Assembly (NCBI GenBank): GCA_963800505.1
Contig: CAWDBL010000020.1
Span: forward strand, 186,001 to 250,000
Reading direction: 5' to 3'
Length of the DNA stretch: 64,000 bases
Origin: Fodinibacter sp963800505
GTDB lineage: Bacteria; Actinomycetota; Actinomycetes; Actinomycetales; Dermatophilaceae
Positions 18,234-25,840 of the stretch are shown here, piece after piece. Every line of letters begins with the position of its first letter. The stretch's first letter is position 1. Under the pieces are notes generated by a model. That model saw only the letters and a program-made list of their open reading frames with translations, did no database searches and was not told where the DNA came from. The translations under genes and the position numbers were made by a program.

Positions 18234-19562
18234 GTGTCCACGCCCCAGCTCGCGCCCCGCCCCGAGCGCCACCTGCCCCTTCGCACGCTCGGTGCGGTCT
18301 CGGCATCCATGATCGCGTTTCCACTGTTCTCCTCGCCGGCCCAGGCCGCGACCATCCCCTTCCCGAAGCCCTCGAGGCCCCTGCCGGCGGCGCTGGACGT
18401 CGCCGCGTTCTACCAGAAGGGCACGCGGTGCCTCACGGTGAACCAGCCCGGCGCGGTCGCGTTCGCCAAGCTGCTCAACGCGACGTACGGCACCCACACC
18501 TACGGCATCCTGCGCACGTGCGCCGCCGAGCACGGTGAGGGCCGGGCGCTGGACTGGATGATCGACTCACGCAAGCCCGCCAACATGGCGCTGGCCAACG
18601 CGCTGACCCGGTGGTTGGCGGCGCCGGACGCCCAGGGCCGTCCCGGTGCGATGGCGCGTCGCTTCGGCATCAACTACATCATCTTCAACCGCCAGCAGTG
18701 GAAGGCCTGGGCGCCCGAGCGCGGCTGGACCGTCTACACGGGCGTCTCCCCGCACACCGACCACATCCACTTCTCGTTCAACTGGGACGGCGCCTACAAG
18801 CGCACGTCGTGGTGGAGCGGCGTCGCGGTGACCACACCCCTCACCGGTCCGACCAGCACCCCGCCGCCGGTGCCCACACCGGCGCCCCGGACGGCCAGTG
18901 GCTACCCGCTGCTGGTCCAGGGCGCCAGCGGCGCCGACGTCACCCTGGCGCAGAAGGTGGTCGGCGCGAGCGCCGACGGCAGGTTCGGGCCGCTCACCGC
19001 TGCCGCGCTCGGCACCTGGCAGTCCGGGCACGGCGTTCCCGCGACCAGGAAGCTCGACAACCCCACCTGGGCGACCATGCTGTACCTCAAGCTGGTGCCG
19101 ACCCGCACCAGCGCGCTCTCGTCCTACACCACGACGGTGCTGCGCCGCGGCTCGTCCGGCACGGCGGTCAAGGCGCTGCAGAAGGCCGTCGGCGGGCTCG
19201 TCGTCGACGGCTCCTTCGGCCCGGCCACCGAGGCCCGGGTCACGGCGTACCAGAAGTCGAAGGGGCTGCCGGCCACCGGGGTCGTCGACCGCACGGTGTG
19301 GTTCGCCCTGATGGGCGCCGTGATCGCACCGGCCCCGGCCACCCCCGCGGCCCACCCCCTCGCCAAGTACGCCGGGCTGACCCTGCGGCTGTGGTCGAAG
19401 GGCGAGGCCGTCAAGGCGCTGCAGAAGGCGCTGGGTGGTCTCGTCCTCGACGGGTCCTACGGCCGGCTCACCGAGGCGCGGGTCAAGGCCTACCAGAAGT
19501 CCAAGGGCCTGGCGGTCACCGGCGTGACCGACGCCAAGGTCTGGAAGGCGCTGATGGCCTAG
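18234..19562 (+). CDS. secreted M15-like peptidase-fold protein with three peptidoglycan-binding domains
   Basis: A 442-residue exported protein, paralogous to 15059. The signal peptide spans roughly residues 13-39 (SPAQAAT). The M15-like part (residues 40-205) is about 85% alike by eye; zinc ligands are H100 and D107 in EHGEGRALD and H179 in DHIHF. Instead of FG-GAP repeats, the C-terminal half carries three PG_binding_1 domains (about 222-285, 300-362 and 378-442), each with the L-x-x-A-L-Q and D-G-x-x-G-x-x-T-E/A pattern. The second and third are close copies (AVKALQKA, YQKSKGL). This design tethers the enzyme to peptidoglycan. Its stop overlaps the stop of the convergent gene at CTAG 19559-19562. 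Confidence 0.8.
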   Translation: MSTPQLAPRPERHLPLRTLGAVSASMIAFPLFSSPAQAATIPFPKPSRPLPAALDVAAFYQKGTRCLTVNQPGAVAFAKLLNATYGTHTYGILRTCAAEHGEGRALDWMIDSRKPANMALANALTRWLAAPDAQGRPGAMARRFGINYIIFNRQQWKAWAPERGWTVYTGVSPHTDHIHFSFNWDGAYKRTSWWSGVAVTTPLTGPTSTPPPVPTPAPRTASGYPLLVQGASGADVTLAQKVVGASADGRFGPLTAAALGTWQSGHGVPATRKLDNPTWATMLYLKLVPTRTSALSSYTTTVLRRGSSGTAVKALQKAVGGLVVDGSFGPATEARVTAYQKSKGLPATGVVDRTVWFALMGAVIAPAPATPAAHPLAKYAGLTLRLWSKGEAVKALQKALGGLVLDGSYGRLTEARVKAYQKSKGLAVTGVTDAKVWKALMA

Positions 19563-20336
19563 GGGGACGCGGATGCCGCGCTGACCCCTTCCGCGGTCAG
19601 GCGCGCCGCCAGCACCGCCGGGTCGGGCTCGCCCCGGCTGAGCACCAGCGAGCCGTCGGCCCCCCACACCGTCAGCGCCAGGCGGAGCAGCCCGGCGGTG
19701 TCGGCCGTGCCGGTGTGCACCCGCTGCGACCCACCGCTCGAGCCGGTCGGGAGGTCCGCGTAGGTGAGCAGCACCCCTGCGGCCCGCAGGGCGGGCTCGC
19801 TGCCGTCCGGCTCGGCCCAGCCGTCGAACACGTCACCGTGCGTGGCGAGCTCGCGCGCCTCGTCGACCACGCCGGCCGGCACCGGGTCGGCCGCCGAGCG
19901 GGCCAGGGCGGCGAGGGTCACCAGCACCGCCTCGGGCGCGGCGGCGGCGACGTCGACGGCATCCGTCACCACGACGTCGGGCGCAGCGGTGGTGGCGGCC
20001 GACGACGCCGGTGCCGGCACCGGCATCCGCGCTCGTGCGCTGGGCGGGCACCTCGACGCAGGCGCCCACCGACCACGCCGCGAACGCCCAGTAGAGGGTG
20101 CGCCAGTGCGGGGGCAGGTCGAGCAGCACCACCGAGCCGGGGCCGACGTCGAGGTCGTCGCGCAGGAGGTTGGCGGCCTTGGCGACCCAGTTGGCGAGCA
20201 CCCGCGCCGACAGCTCGATGCGCTCGCCGCGGGTGGGGGAGTCGGTGTCGTCGTAGACGGTGATGCGCGGCCGGCCCGGGTCGGCGGACACCAGTCGGCG
20301 GAGCAGGACGGCCGGGGACTCGGGTGGGGTGCTCAC
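19559..20336 (-). pseudogene. TIGR03089 family protein, interrupted by a frameshift
   Basis: The two halves of this actinobacterial protein lie in different frames. The N-terminal part (from GTG 20336) has VYDDTDSPTRGERIELSARVLANWVAKAANLL and LDLPPHWRTLYWAFAAWSVGAC, which resembles the start of AMP-binding enzymes. The C-terminal part continues in another frame with PDVVVTDAVD and LTYADLPTGSSGGS. The switch falls in a GC-rich run at about 20010-20060. The total length of 778 bp leaves one extra base. TIGR03089 proteins are short relatives of acyl-adenylate enzymes and their role is unknown. Both halves look conserved, so a sequencing indel or a recent mutation is more likely than old decay. 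Confidence 0.8.
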
Positions 20337-20397
20337 CGTGGCGACCCTAGTGCGGGGCGGGTCGGGGTGTGGTCTCGCGGCCACTAGGCTCGCTGCC

Positions 20398-20802
20398 ATG
20401 AGCGCCCGCACGGTCATCACCTTCGGCACCTTCGACGTGTTCCACGTCGGTCACATCCGGGTGCTGCAGCGGGCCGCGGCACTGGGCGACAAGCTCGTCG
20501 TGGGGGTCTCGGCCGACGCGCTCAACATCGCGAAGAAGGGCCGGGCGCCGGTCTACAGCCAGGACGAGCGGATGGAGATCGTCGCGAGCCTGCGGGTGGT
20601 CGACGAGGTCTTCGTCGAGGAGTCCCTCGAGCTCAAGCGCGACTACATCCTCGAGCACGGGGCCGACGTGCTGGTGATGGGCGACGACTGGGCCGGCAAG
20701 TTCGACTGGGTGAGCGACGTGTGCGAGGTCGTCTACCTACCACGCACGCCCTCGGTGTCGACCACCGGCATCATCGAGCACATCGCCAGCATGGGGTCGT
20801 GA
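20398..20802 (+). CDS. tagD: glycerol-3-phosphate cytidylyltransferase-like protein (TagD family)
   Basis: A 134-residue nucleotidyltransferase. TFGTFDVFHVGHIRVLQ (residues 8-24) carries the HxGH active site, and RTPSVSTTGII matches the RTxGISTT motif that binds the nucleotide in CTP:glycerol-3-phosphate cytidylyltransferases. YSQDERMEIVASLRVVDEV is also conserved. The enzyme makes CDP-glycerol for wall teichoic acid or a CDP-linked relative for other phosphodiester polymers. The ATG at 20398 gives the standard N-terminus. The next gene begins inside its stop codon. With the LicD-like and Wzm/Wzt genes it supports a teichoic-acid-like polymer, although no CDP-glycerol transferase was seen in the window. 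Confidence 0.85.
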   Translation: MSARTVITFGTFDVFHVGHIRVLQRAAALGDKLVVGVSADALNIAKKGRAPVYSQDERMEIVASLRVVDEVFVEESLELKRDYILEHGADVLVMGDDWAGKFDWVSDVCEVVYLPRTPSVSTTGIIEHIASMGS

Positions 20803-22956
20803 GGGCCCGCCTCCTCCCCGCGCTCGCCGTCGGCTCGGCCCTCTGGGTCGTCGCGGTGAGCGCCGCCGCTGCGGCTCTCTCCGCGCTCGGGTGGTGGTCG
20901 CCGTGGGTCGCCTGGCCCGTGGGTCTGGTTCTCGCCGTGGGGTGTTGGTTAAGCGTGCGCCTGCTGCCACCGGTGCGGATGCCGGTCGCGGCCGCGGTGG
21001 CGCTGGTCGCCGTGGTGGTCGGGTTCACGGGATGGGCGGGGGCCACGCACTCCGAGCAGGTGCTGCCCCGGCGTGATGCCGCGAGCAACCTGCAGGCCGC
21101 GGTCAGCCTGGCGACCACGCACGCGCGGGTGGTGGCGGTCGACCCCGAGACGGTCGGTGGCGCCGGGGTGCTCGACCTGCCTGGGGTGACCCTGGCGAGC
21201 CCGGCGTTCTTCGAGGTCGGTTCGAGCGCGTCCCCTGCCGTGCAGCCGCAGTTCGTCGTGGGGCCGGCGGTGGTCTACGCGTTCGGCTGGTGGGCCGGGG
21301 GTGCCGGGGTGGCCCTGCTGCTGCCGGCGTTGTCGATGGGGCTGGCGCTGCTGGCGCTCGGCCTGCTGGTCGCCCGGGTGGCGGGCCCGTGGGTGGGGGT
21401 CGCGACCGCGGCCGTCACCGGCATCCTCTTCCCGGTGGTCCACACCGCGCGGGCGACCTACTCCGAGCCGCTGGCGATGCTGACCCTGAGCGCCGGTCTG
21501 CTGGCGGTCACCCTGGCCGTCGCCGCGGGCCGGGATGCCGTGGGGGCCGGTGGCGGGGTCGAGCCGGCCACCGGGGCAGCCGGTTTCGTGGGCGACGCGT
21601 CGTCCCAGGGGATGCGTGGTCGGCCGGGCGCCATTGCGCTCGCTGGTGCTGCGCGACTCCTCGGCGCGGGCCGGGCTGCTGGCGGGGGTGCTCCTCGGTG
21701 GCACCGGGCTGGTGCGGGTCGACGCCCTGCGCGAGGTCGTGCTGCTGCTGCCGGTGCTGGCCCTGGGTGCGGCGTTCCGCGCCCGCTGGCCACGGCCGGT
21801 GCTCGTCGGCCTGGCCGGGTCGCTGCTGGTGGCGGCGGTGGCCGCGGTCGGCCTGTCGTGGCAGTACCTCGCCTCCATCGCCGGGAGCCTGGTGCCGCTG
21901 CTGGCGCTGGGCGTGCTCATCGGTGGCGGGTCGTGGGTGGCGCTCGTGCTGTGGCGGCGTGGCTGGCGGCTGCCAGGGGCCGTGGTGCGGTGGCTGCCCG
22001 ACGTGGCGGCCGGCGCGGTCGTGGTGGCCGGGCTCTACCTCGCGAGCCGGCCGCTCTGGCAGACCGTGCGCCAGAGCCCGGACGACCCCGGGGCGCGCTA
22101 CGTCGCCGGCATGCAGGCGCGGCAGGGGCTGCCGGTCGACGGCGGGCGCACCTACGCCGAGCAGAGCGTGGCCTGGCTGTCGTGGTACGTCGGGCCGGTG
22201 GCCCTCGTGATCTCCCTGGCGGTGCTGGCCGTCCTGATGCGGCGTGCCGTGCTGTCGGCGGGGGAGCACCGGGTCGACACCTGGCTGCCCGTGCTGTTCG
22301 TCGCAGCGGGGTCGACGCTGCTCACCCTCGCGCGCCCCGGCATCACGCCCGACCACCCGTGGGCCGACCGCCGGCTGCTCATCACGCTGCCCCTGGTCGT
22401 GGCCCTGGTGTCCACCGGCGTCGACTGGGCGCTGCGCCGGGCCGCCGCCTCGGGTCGCCGGTGGGTGGGAGTGGTGGTCGCTGTCGTCGTGGCGGCGCTG
22501 GTGGTCGTTCCGGCCGCGACCGCCACCTGGCCGCACCGGGGCGGTGGCGTCGAGCGCGGGTCGCTGGCTGCGGTCGACGAGGTGTGTGCGCGGCTCGACC
22601 CGACCACCGACGTCGTGCTGGCCGTCGACTCCCGCGCCGCCAACGAGTGGCCACAGGTGGTGCGGGGCATGTGCGGGGTGCCGGCCCTGTCGACGACGTC
22701 CGCCCTGCGGTCGGACCCGGAGCAGCTGGCGAGCACCGTGGCGACGATGTCACGCGAGATCGGTTCGCGTGGTGACCGGTTGGTGCTGCTGGGTGCCGAC
22801 TCGGCTGAGGCGATCCGGCGGCTCGGGGTCGACCCGAACCTGGTGGTCAACACGACTGTGCAGGAGGACGAGCACGTGCTCGAGCAGAGGCCGTCGCACA
22901 CCGACCCCCTGCCGCTGCGGGTCTGGATGGCCAACGCCCTCGCCCCCGCCCCCTGA
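20799..22956 (+). pseudogene. polytopic membrane protein (GT-C-like), frameshifted
   Basis: The reading frame starts with GTG at 20799, coupled to tagD (GTGA overlap). It runs to about 21600 with many hydrophobic segments, then the conserved sequence continues in another frame (from about 21640, LVLRDSSARAGLLAGV) to the stop at 22956. Joined, it would be about 719 residues with ten or more membrane segments. An acidic first outer loop (LPRRDAASNLQAAVSLATTH) and TYSEPLAMLTLSAG in the middle resemble GT39-like membrane glycosyltransferases. A soluble tail contains VVLAVDSRAANEWPQVVRG. One extra base accounts for the break. An indel error seems likely because both parts keep good hydrophobic patterns. 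Confidence 0.7.
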
Positions 22957-22968
22957 CCCCGTCCCCAG

Positions 22969-23100
22969 ATCGACCAATAGGTCACACGGGGGACGGCATC
23001 CGGTGGGTCGGGTGTCCTCACATCGACCAATAGGTCACACGGGGGACGGCATCCGGTGGGTCGGGTGTCCTCACATCGACCAATAGGTCAGTTGGGGGAC
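22969..23100. repeat. 53-bp tandem repeat, two full copies and one partial
   Basis: Copies begin at 22969, 23022 and 23075 (the last is cut after about 26 bp). A separate copy begins at 23762. Each starts with ATCGACCAATAGGTCA, which contains the inverted repeat GACC-AATA-GGTC, and includes GACGGCATCCGGTGGG. The first two copies are nearly identical, so expansion is recent. Confidence 0.9.
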
Positions 23101-23215
23101 GCTGGGCTGGGTCGCGCTTTCGCCTGACCGCTGCGCGGTGGGATGCCGTGTGCGGCCGTTGACCATCCGCACCCACTCGCTGGCGCTCGCGGGCGCTCCC
23201 GCCAGACCCGTCCAT

Positions 23216-23395
23216 CGGCTCGCCCACGGCATCCCACAGCTCCGCTCGTTCCGCCGTGGTCGGCTCGCCCACGGCATCCCACAGCTCCGCTCGTTCCGCC
23301 GTGGTCGGCTCGCCTCCGGCATCCCGCCGCTTCGCTCCTTCCGCTCTGGCCGGCTCGCCGTCGGCATCCCTCTGCTTCTGGCGCTGTTGCCGGCT
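23216..23395. repeat. 45-bp tandem repeat, about four copies
   Basis: Units start with CGGCTCG at 23216, 23261, 23306 and 23351. The first two are virtually identical (CCCACGGCATCCCACAGCTC core); the third and fourth have drifted. Each unit carries one GGCATCC heptamer. The 45-bp period keeps a reading frame open on several frames, but the encoded peptides are low complexity. Confidence 0.9.
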
Positions 23396-23493
23396 CGGGT
23401 CGTTGCTCCGGATGTGTGTCGTTGCTCCGGATTCGTGCTGCTGCAGCGGCGCGCAACGGGAGTACGGACCCGAGCCGGGAGCAACGACCCGAG
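23394..23493. repeat. long inverted repeat around a 63-bp loop
   Basis: The left arm 23394-23411 (CTCGGGTCGTTGCTCCGG) pairs with 23475-23493 with a single bulged base. A second TCGTTGCTCCGGA follows the left arm at 23420-23432 and offers an alternative pairing. As RNA it would form a stable hairpin of about 18 bp. Confidence 0.75.
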
Positions 23494-23553
23494 TCGGGAG
23501 GACGAACCCGAGCCGACGGCATCCGACTGCTGCGTCGGATTGCGGACCTCCCA

Positions 23554-23700
23554 CGACCCGGCGTCGGCTACGGCGCCGTAGGTGAACCGATCACTCGAGG
23601 TACCAGGTGGTAGCCGACGTCGAGTTGAGGGCTTCTTTCGACCCGGCACCCGCTACGGCGCAGTAGGTGCTGCGATCAGTGCATCTACCAGGTGGTAGCC
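23554..23700. repeat. pair of 62-bp direct repeats with internal palindromes
   Basis: Copies at 23554-23615 and 23639-23700. Both contain a CTACGGCGC...GTAGG palindrome near the start (perfect 14-bp CTACGGCGCCGTAG in the first copy) and end with TACCAGGTGGTAGCC, whose TACCA and TGGTA arms pair. In the first copy the outer GGCTAC and GTAGCC can pair as well. The two copies differ at about a quarter of positions, with the palindromic parts best kept. Confidence 0.8.
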
Positions 23701-23761
23701 CGGGTCAGGTCGCGGGTGCATGTGGTCGGACTCCAGGCGCTGGCGGGACGGGTGTCCTCAG

Positions 23762-23811
23762 ATCGACCAATAGGTCACAGGAGGGACGGCATCCGGTGGG
23801 CGGGGTGTTCC
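23762..23811. repeat. isolated fourth copy of the 53-bp repeat
   Basis: A diverged copy of the 22969 unit, again with ATCGACCAATAGGTCA followed by GACGGCATCCGGTGGG, and preceded by the same GGTGTCCTCA end. It sits 34 bp from the stop of the downstream minus-strand gene. Confidence 0.85.
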
Positions 23812-23844
23812 CGGAGCGGCCGATGGGTCGAGCGGGGTGGCGGG

Positions 23845-24639
23845 TCAGCGGGCGAAGGTGGGGGCGACGCGGCGCTGCACCACGGCATACGTGGGGCGGT
23901 CGACGGCGACCACGAGGCCCGGCCGCAGCGAGCGCGGGCCGTAGGGGGTGCCGTCGGGGTGGCCGACCGTGCCGCCGGCCTCGGTGACGAGCAGGCTGCC
24001 CGGCGCGTGGTCCCACGGGTTGGAGCGGCTGTAGACGATGTAGTCGGTGGCCCCCTCGACGAGCTTGGGGTAGTCGACGCCGCAGCACACCCAGGACAGC
24101 CGCATCGCCGGCAGGTCGCCGAGGCGCTGGTCGCGCATCGCCCACATCGACGTGACGCCCTGCGGGTCGCGGTCGTCGGGCACCGGGGTGGTGTGCACGC
24201 GGGTGCCGTCGCGCCAGGTGCCGGCGCCCAGCTCGGCCACCCAGCCCACCTCGTGCTCGGGCTGCCAGATCCAGCCGCGCACGGTCTCGCCGCCGACGGT
24301 CTCGGCCACCATGACGGCGTGGTCGGGGGAGCCGTGCACGAAGTTCTTGGTGCCGTCGACCGGGTCGACCGTGAAGGCGTGGTCGGCCGCGAGGTAGCGG
24401 TCCATCACCGAGTGGTCGGCGGCGAACGCCTCCTCGCCGAGCACCACGGCATCCGGGTAGGCGGCGACGAGCCGCGCGGTGATGAGCTCCTCGGCCTCGC
24501 GGTCGGCGACCGTGACGAGGTCGCCAGGGTTCTTCTCCATCACCTCGCCCGCTGCGAGCGAGCGGAAGCGAGGCGTGATGACCTCTGCGGCGACCTCACG
24601 CAGGAGGTCGAGGACGGCGTCTGTCGACAGGCCCGGCAT
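23845..24639 (-). CDS. inositol monophosphatase family phosphatase
   Basis: A 264-residue metal-dependent phosphatase of the IMPase/histidinol-phosphatase/FBPase superfamily. The metal-binding motifs are intact: VLGEEAF (Glu), FTVDPVDGTKNFVHG (Asp-x-x-Asp-Gly-Thr) and NPWDHAPGSLLVTEAGG (WDxAxG). LVTVADREAEELI is the usual upstream helix. Actinobacterial members hydrolyse inositol-1-phosphate, histidinol-phosphate or PAP-like substrates, and the sequence alone does not decide between them. The ATG at 24639 gives the normal length. It is convergent with the repeat region and divergent from topoisomerase IB. Confidence 0.9.
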   Translation of the reverse strand: MPGLSTDAVLDLLREVAAEVITPRFRSLAAGEVMEKNPGDLVTVADREAEELITARLVAAYPDAVVLGEEAFAADHSVMDRYLAADHAFTVDPVDGTKNFVHGSPDHAVMVAETVGGETVRGWIWQPEHEVGWVAELGAGTWRDGTRVHTTPVPDDRDPQGVTSMWAMRDQRLGDLPAMRLSWVCCGVDYPKLVEGATDYIVYSRSNPWDHAPGSLLVTEAGGTVGHPDGTPYGPRSLRPGLVVAVDRPTYAVVQRRVAPTFAR

Positions 24640-24750
24640 GGGGCAACCGTGTCACAGCCGGAGGAAGGCGCCAAATGGGTCCCGCCCGGCATCCGTCGAA
24701 GGCCGCTGACCAGCCGGCTTGGGGGCCACGGCCGTGGGTACTGTCCGGGC

Positions 24751-25756
24751 ATGCGGCTGCGACGGGTGAACCCCAGGATGAAGGGATGGACCCGCAGGCG
24801 GGCCGGCAAGGGCTTCGCCTACCTCGACGCCGACGGCCAACGCCTCCCCGCGCGAGGAGGTCGAGCGGGTCCGCTCCCTCGCCATCCCGCCGGCGTGGGA
24901 GAGCGTGTGGATCTGCCCGTACCCGAACGGCCACATCCAGGCGGTCGGCACCGACGCGGCCGGCCGCCGGCAGTACCTCTACCACCCGGTCTGGCGGCAG
25001 AAGCGCGACGAGATGAAGTTCGACCGCGTCAAGGAGGCCGGCACCCGGCTCGCCCAGGCGCGCGAGCGGCTGATCACCGACCTGCAGGACGAGGGGATGC
25101 CGTTGTCGCGGGCCGCCGCCACGGCCACCCGGCTGCTCGACCTCGGCTACTTCCGCATCGGCAGCGACGCCTACGCCGACGCCAACGGCTCCTTCGGCCT
25201 CACCACCCTCGAGCGCCGGCACGTGCGGCGCCGGGGTGAGGACCTGGTGTTCGGCTTCGTCGGCAAGTCCGGCGTCGAGCACTCCATCACCATCAGCGAC
25301 CCGCAGGTCATCGCCTCGCTCAACCTGATGCGCAAGCGCCGCGGCGGCTCGACCCGGCTGCTCGCCTACCGGGGAGAGGCGAAGTGGGCCGACCTCGACG
25401 CCTCGGCGGTCAACGCCTACATCTCGCAGATGGTGCACGAGGACCTCACCGCCAAGGACTTCCGCACGTGGCACGCCACGGTGCTCGCGGCCGTCGCCCT
25501 CGCCGAGAGCCCCGAGAAGGCCGTCACCGCCGCGTCGCGCAAGCGGGCGGTCAAGGCCGCCGTCGAGGAGGTCTCCGCCTACCTCGGCAACACCCCCACC
25601 ATCGCCAAGGCCTCGTACATCGACCCGCGGGTCATCGAGCAGTACGAGGACGGCGTCACCATCGCGGGCACCCTGCGCAAGGAGTACCCCGACCAGGAGA
25701 AGCGGCAGGCGGCGATCGAGAAGGCCGTCGCGCGCCTCATCGACAACGCCGACTGA
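24751..25756 (+). pseudogene. DNA topoisomerase IB, frameshifted near the N-terminus
   Basis: Type IB topoisomerases nick one strand through a 3'-phosphotyrosine and relax supercoils. The first 30 codons (MRLRRVNPRMKGWTRRRAGKG...) match the family N-terminus, then the frame changes. Deleting one C near 24844 restores PREEVERVRSLAIPPAWESVWICP, which runs on through the catalytic domain to 25756. There LLDLGYFRIGSDAY, LTTLERRHV, GKSGVEH and the active-site Tyr region KASYIDPRVIEQY are complete. The joined product would be about 335 residues, normal for the bacterial/poxvirus-like form. Because all catalytic motifs are intact, an indel error is more likely than loss of function. Confidence 0.85.
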
Positions 25757-25812
25757 TGCCGGATGCCGGATGCCGGATGCCGGATGCCGGATGCCGGATT
25801 GTCGGATGCCGG
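25755..25812. repeat. heptamer array GGATGCC
   Basis: After a partial GATGCC overlapping the topoisomerase stop codon, GGATGCC repeats five times in a row (25761-25795), and one more lies at 25803-25809. The heptamer is the same one that is scattered through the window. The array fills most of the 84 bp between two convergent genes. Confidence 0.9.
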
Positions 25813-25840
25813 GCGCGGGGGCGCCGTCGATCGAGGCGAG

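Larger units (their letters stand above)
22957..23844. other. 888-bp repeat-rich intergenic region between convergent genes
   Basis: No convincing gene is present. Open frames exist on both strands but are only translations of the repeats. The region contains four kinds of repeat, listed separately: a 53-bp tandem array, a 45-bp tandem array, a long inverted repeat and a pair of 62-bp direct repeats. It lies between the stops of the 20799 gene and the inositol-phosphatase gene. Confidence 0.75.

Noticed and set aside
23071..23649. Possible small proteins encoded by the repeat region
   Set aside because: The frames on both strands are translations of tandem repeats with low-complexity peptides, no ribosome site and no family resemblance.
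23554..23700. Integron attC-like sites
   Set aside because: The repeats are palindromic but lack the R'/R'' core sites and no integron integrase or cassettes are nearby.
22969..23811. CRISPR-like array
   Set aside because: The 53-bp units are directly adjacent with no variable spacers, the repeats differ in type, and no cas gene is present.
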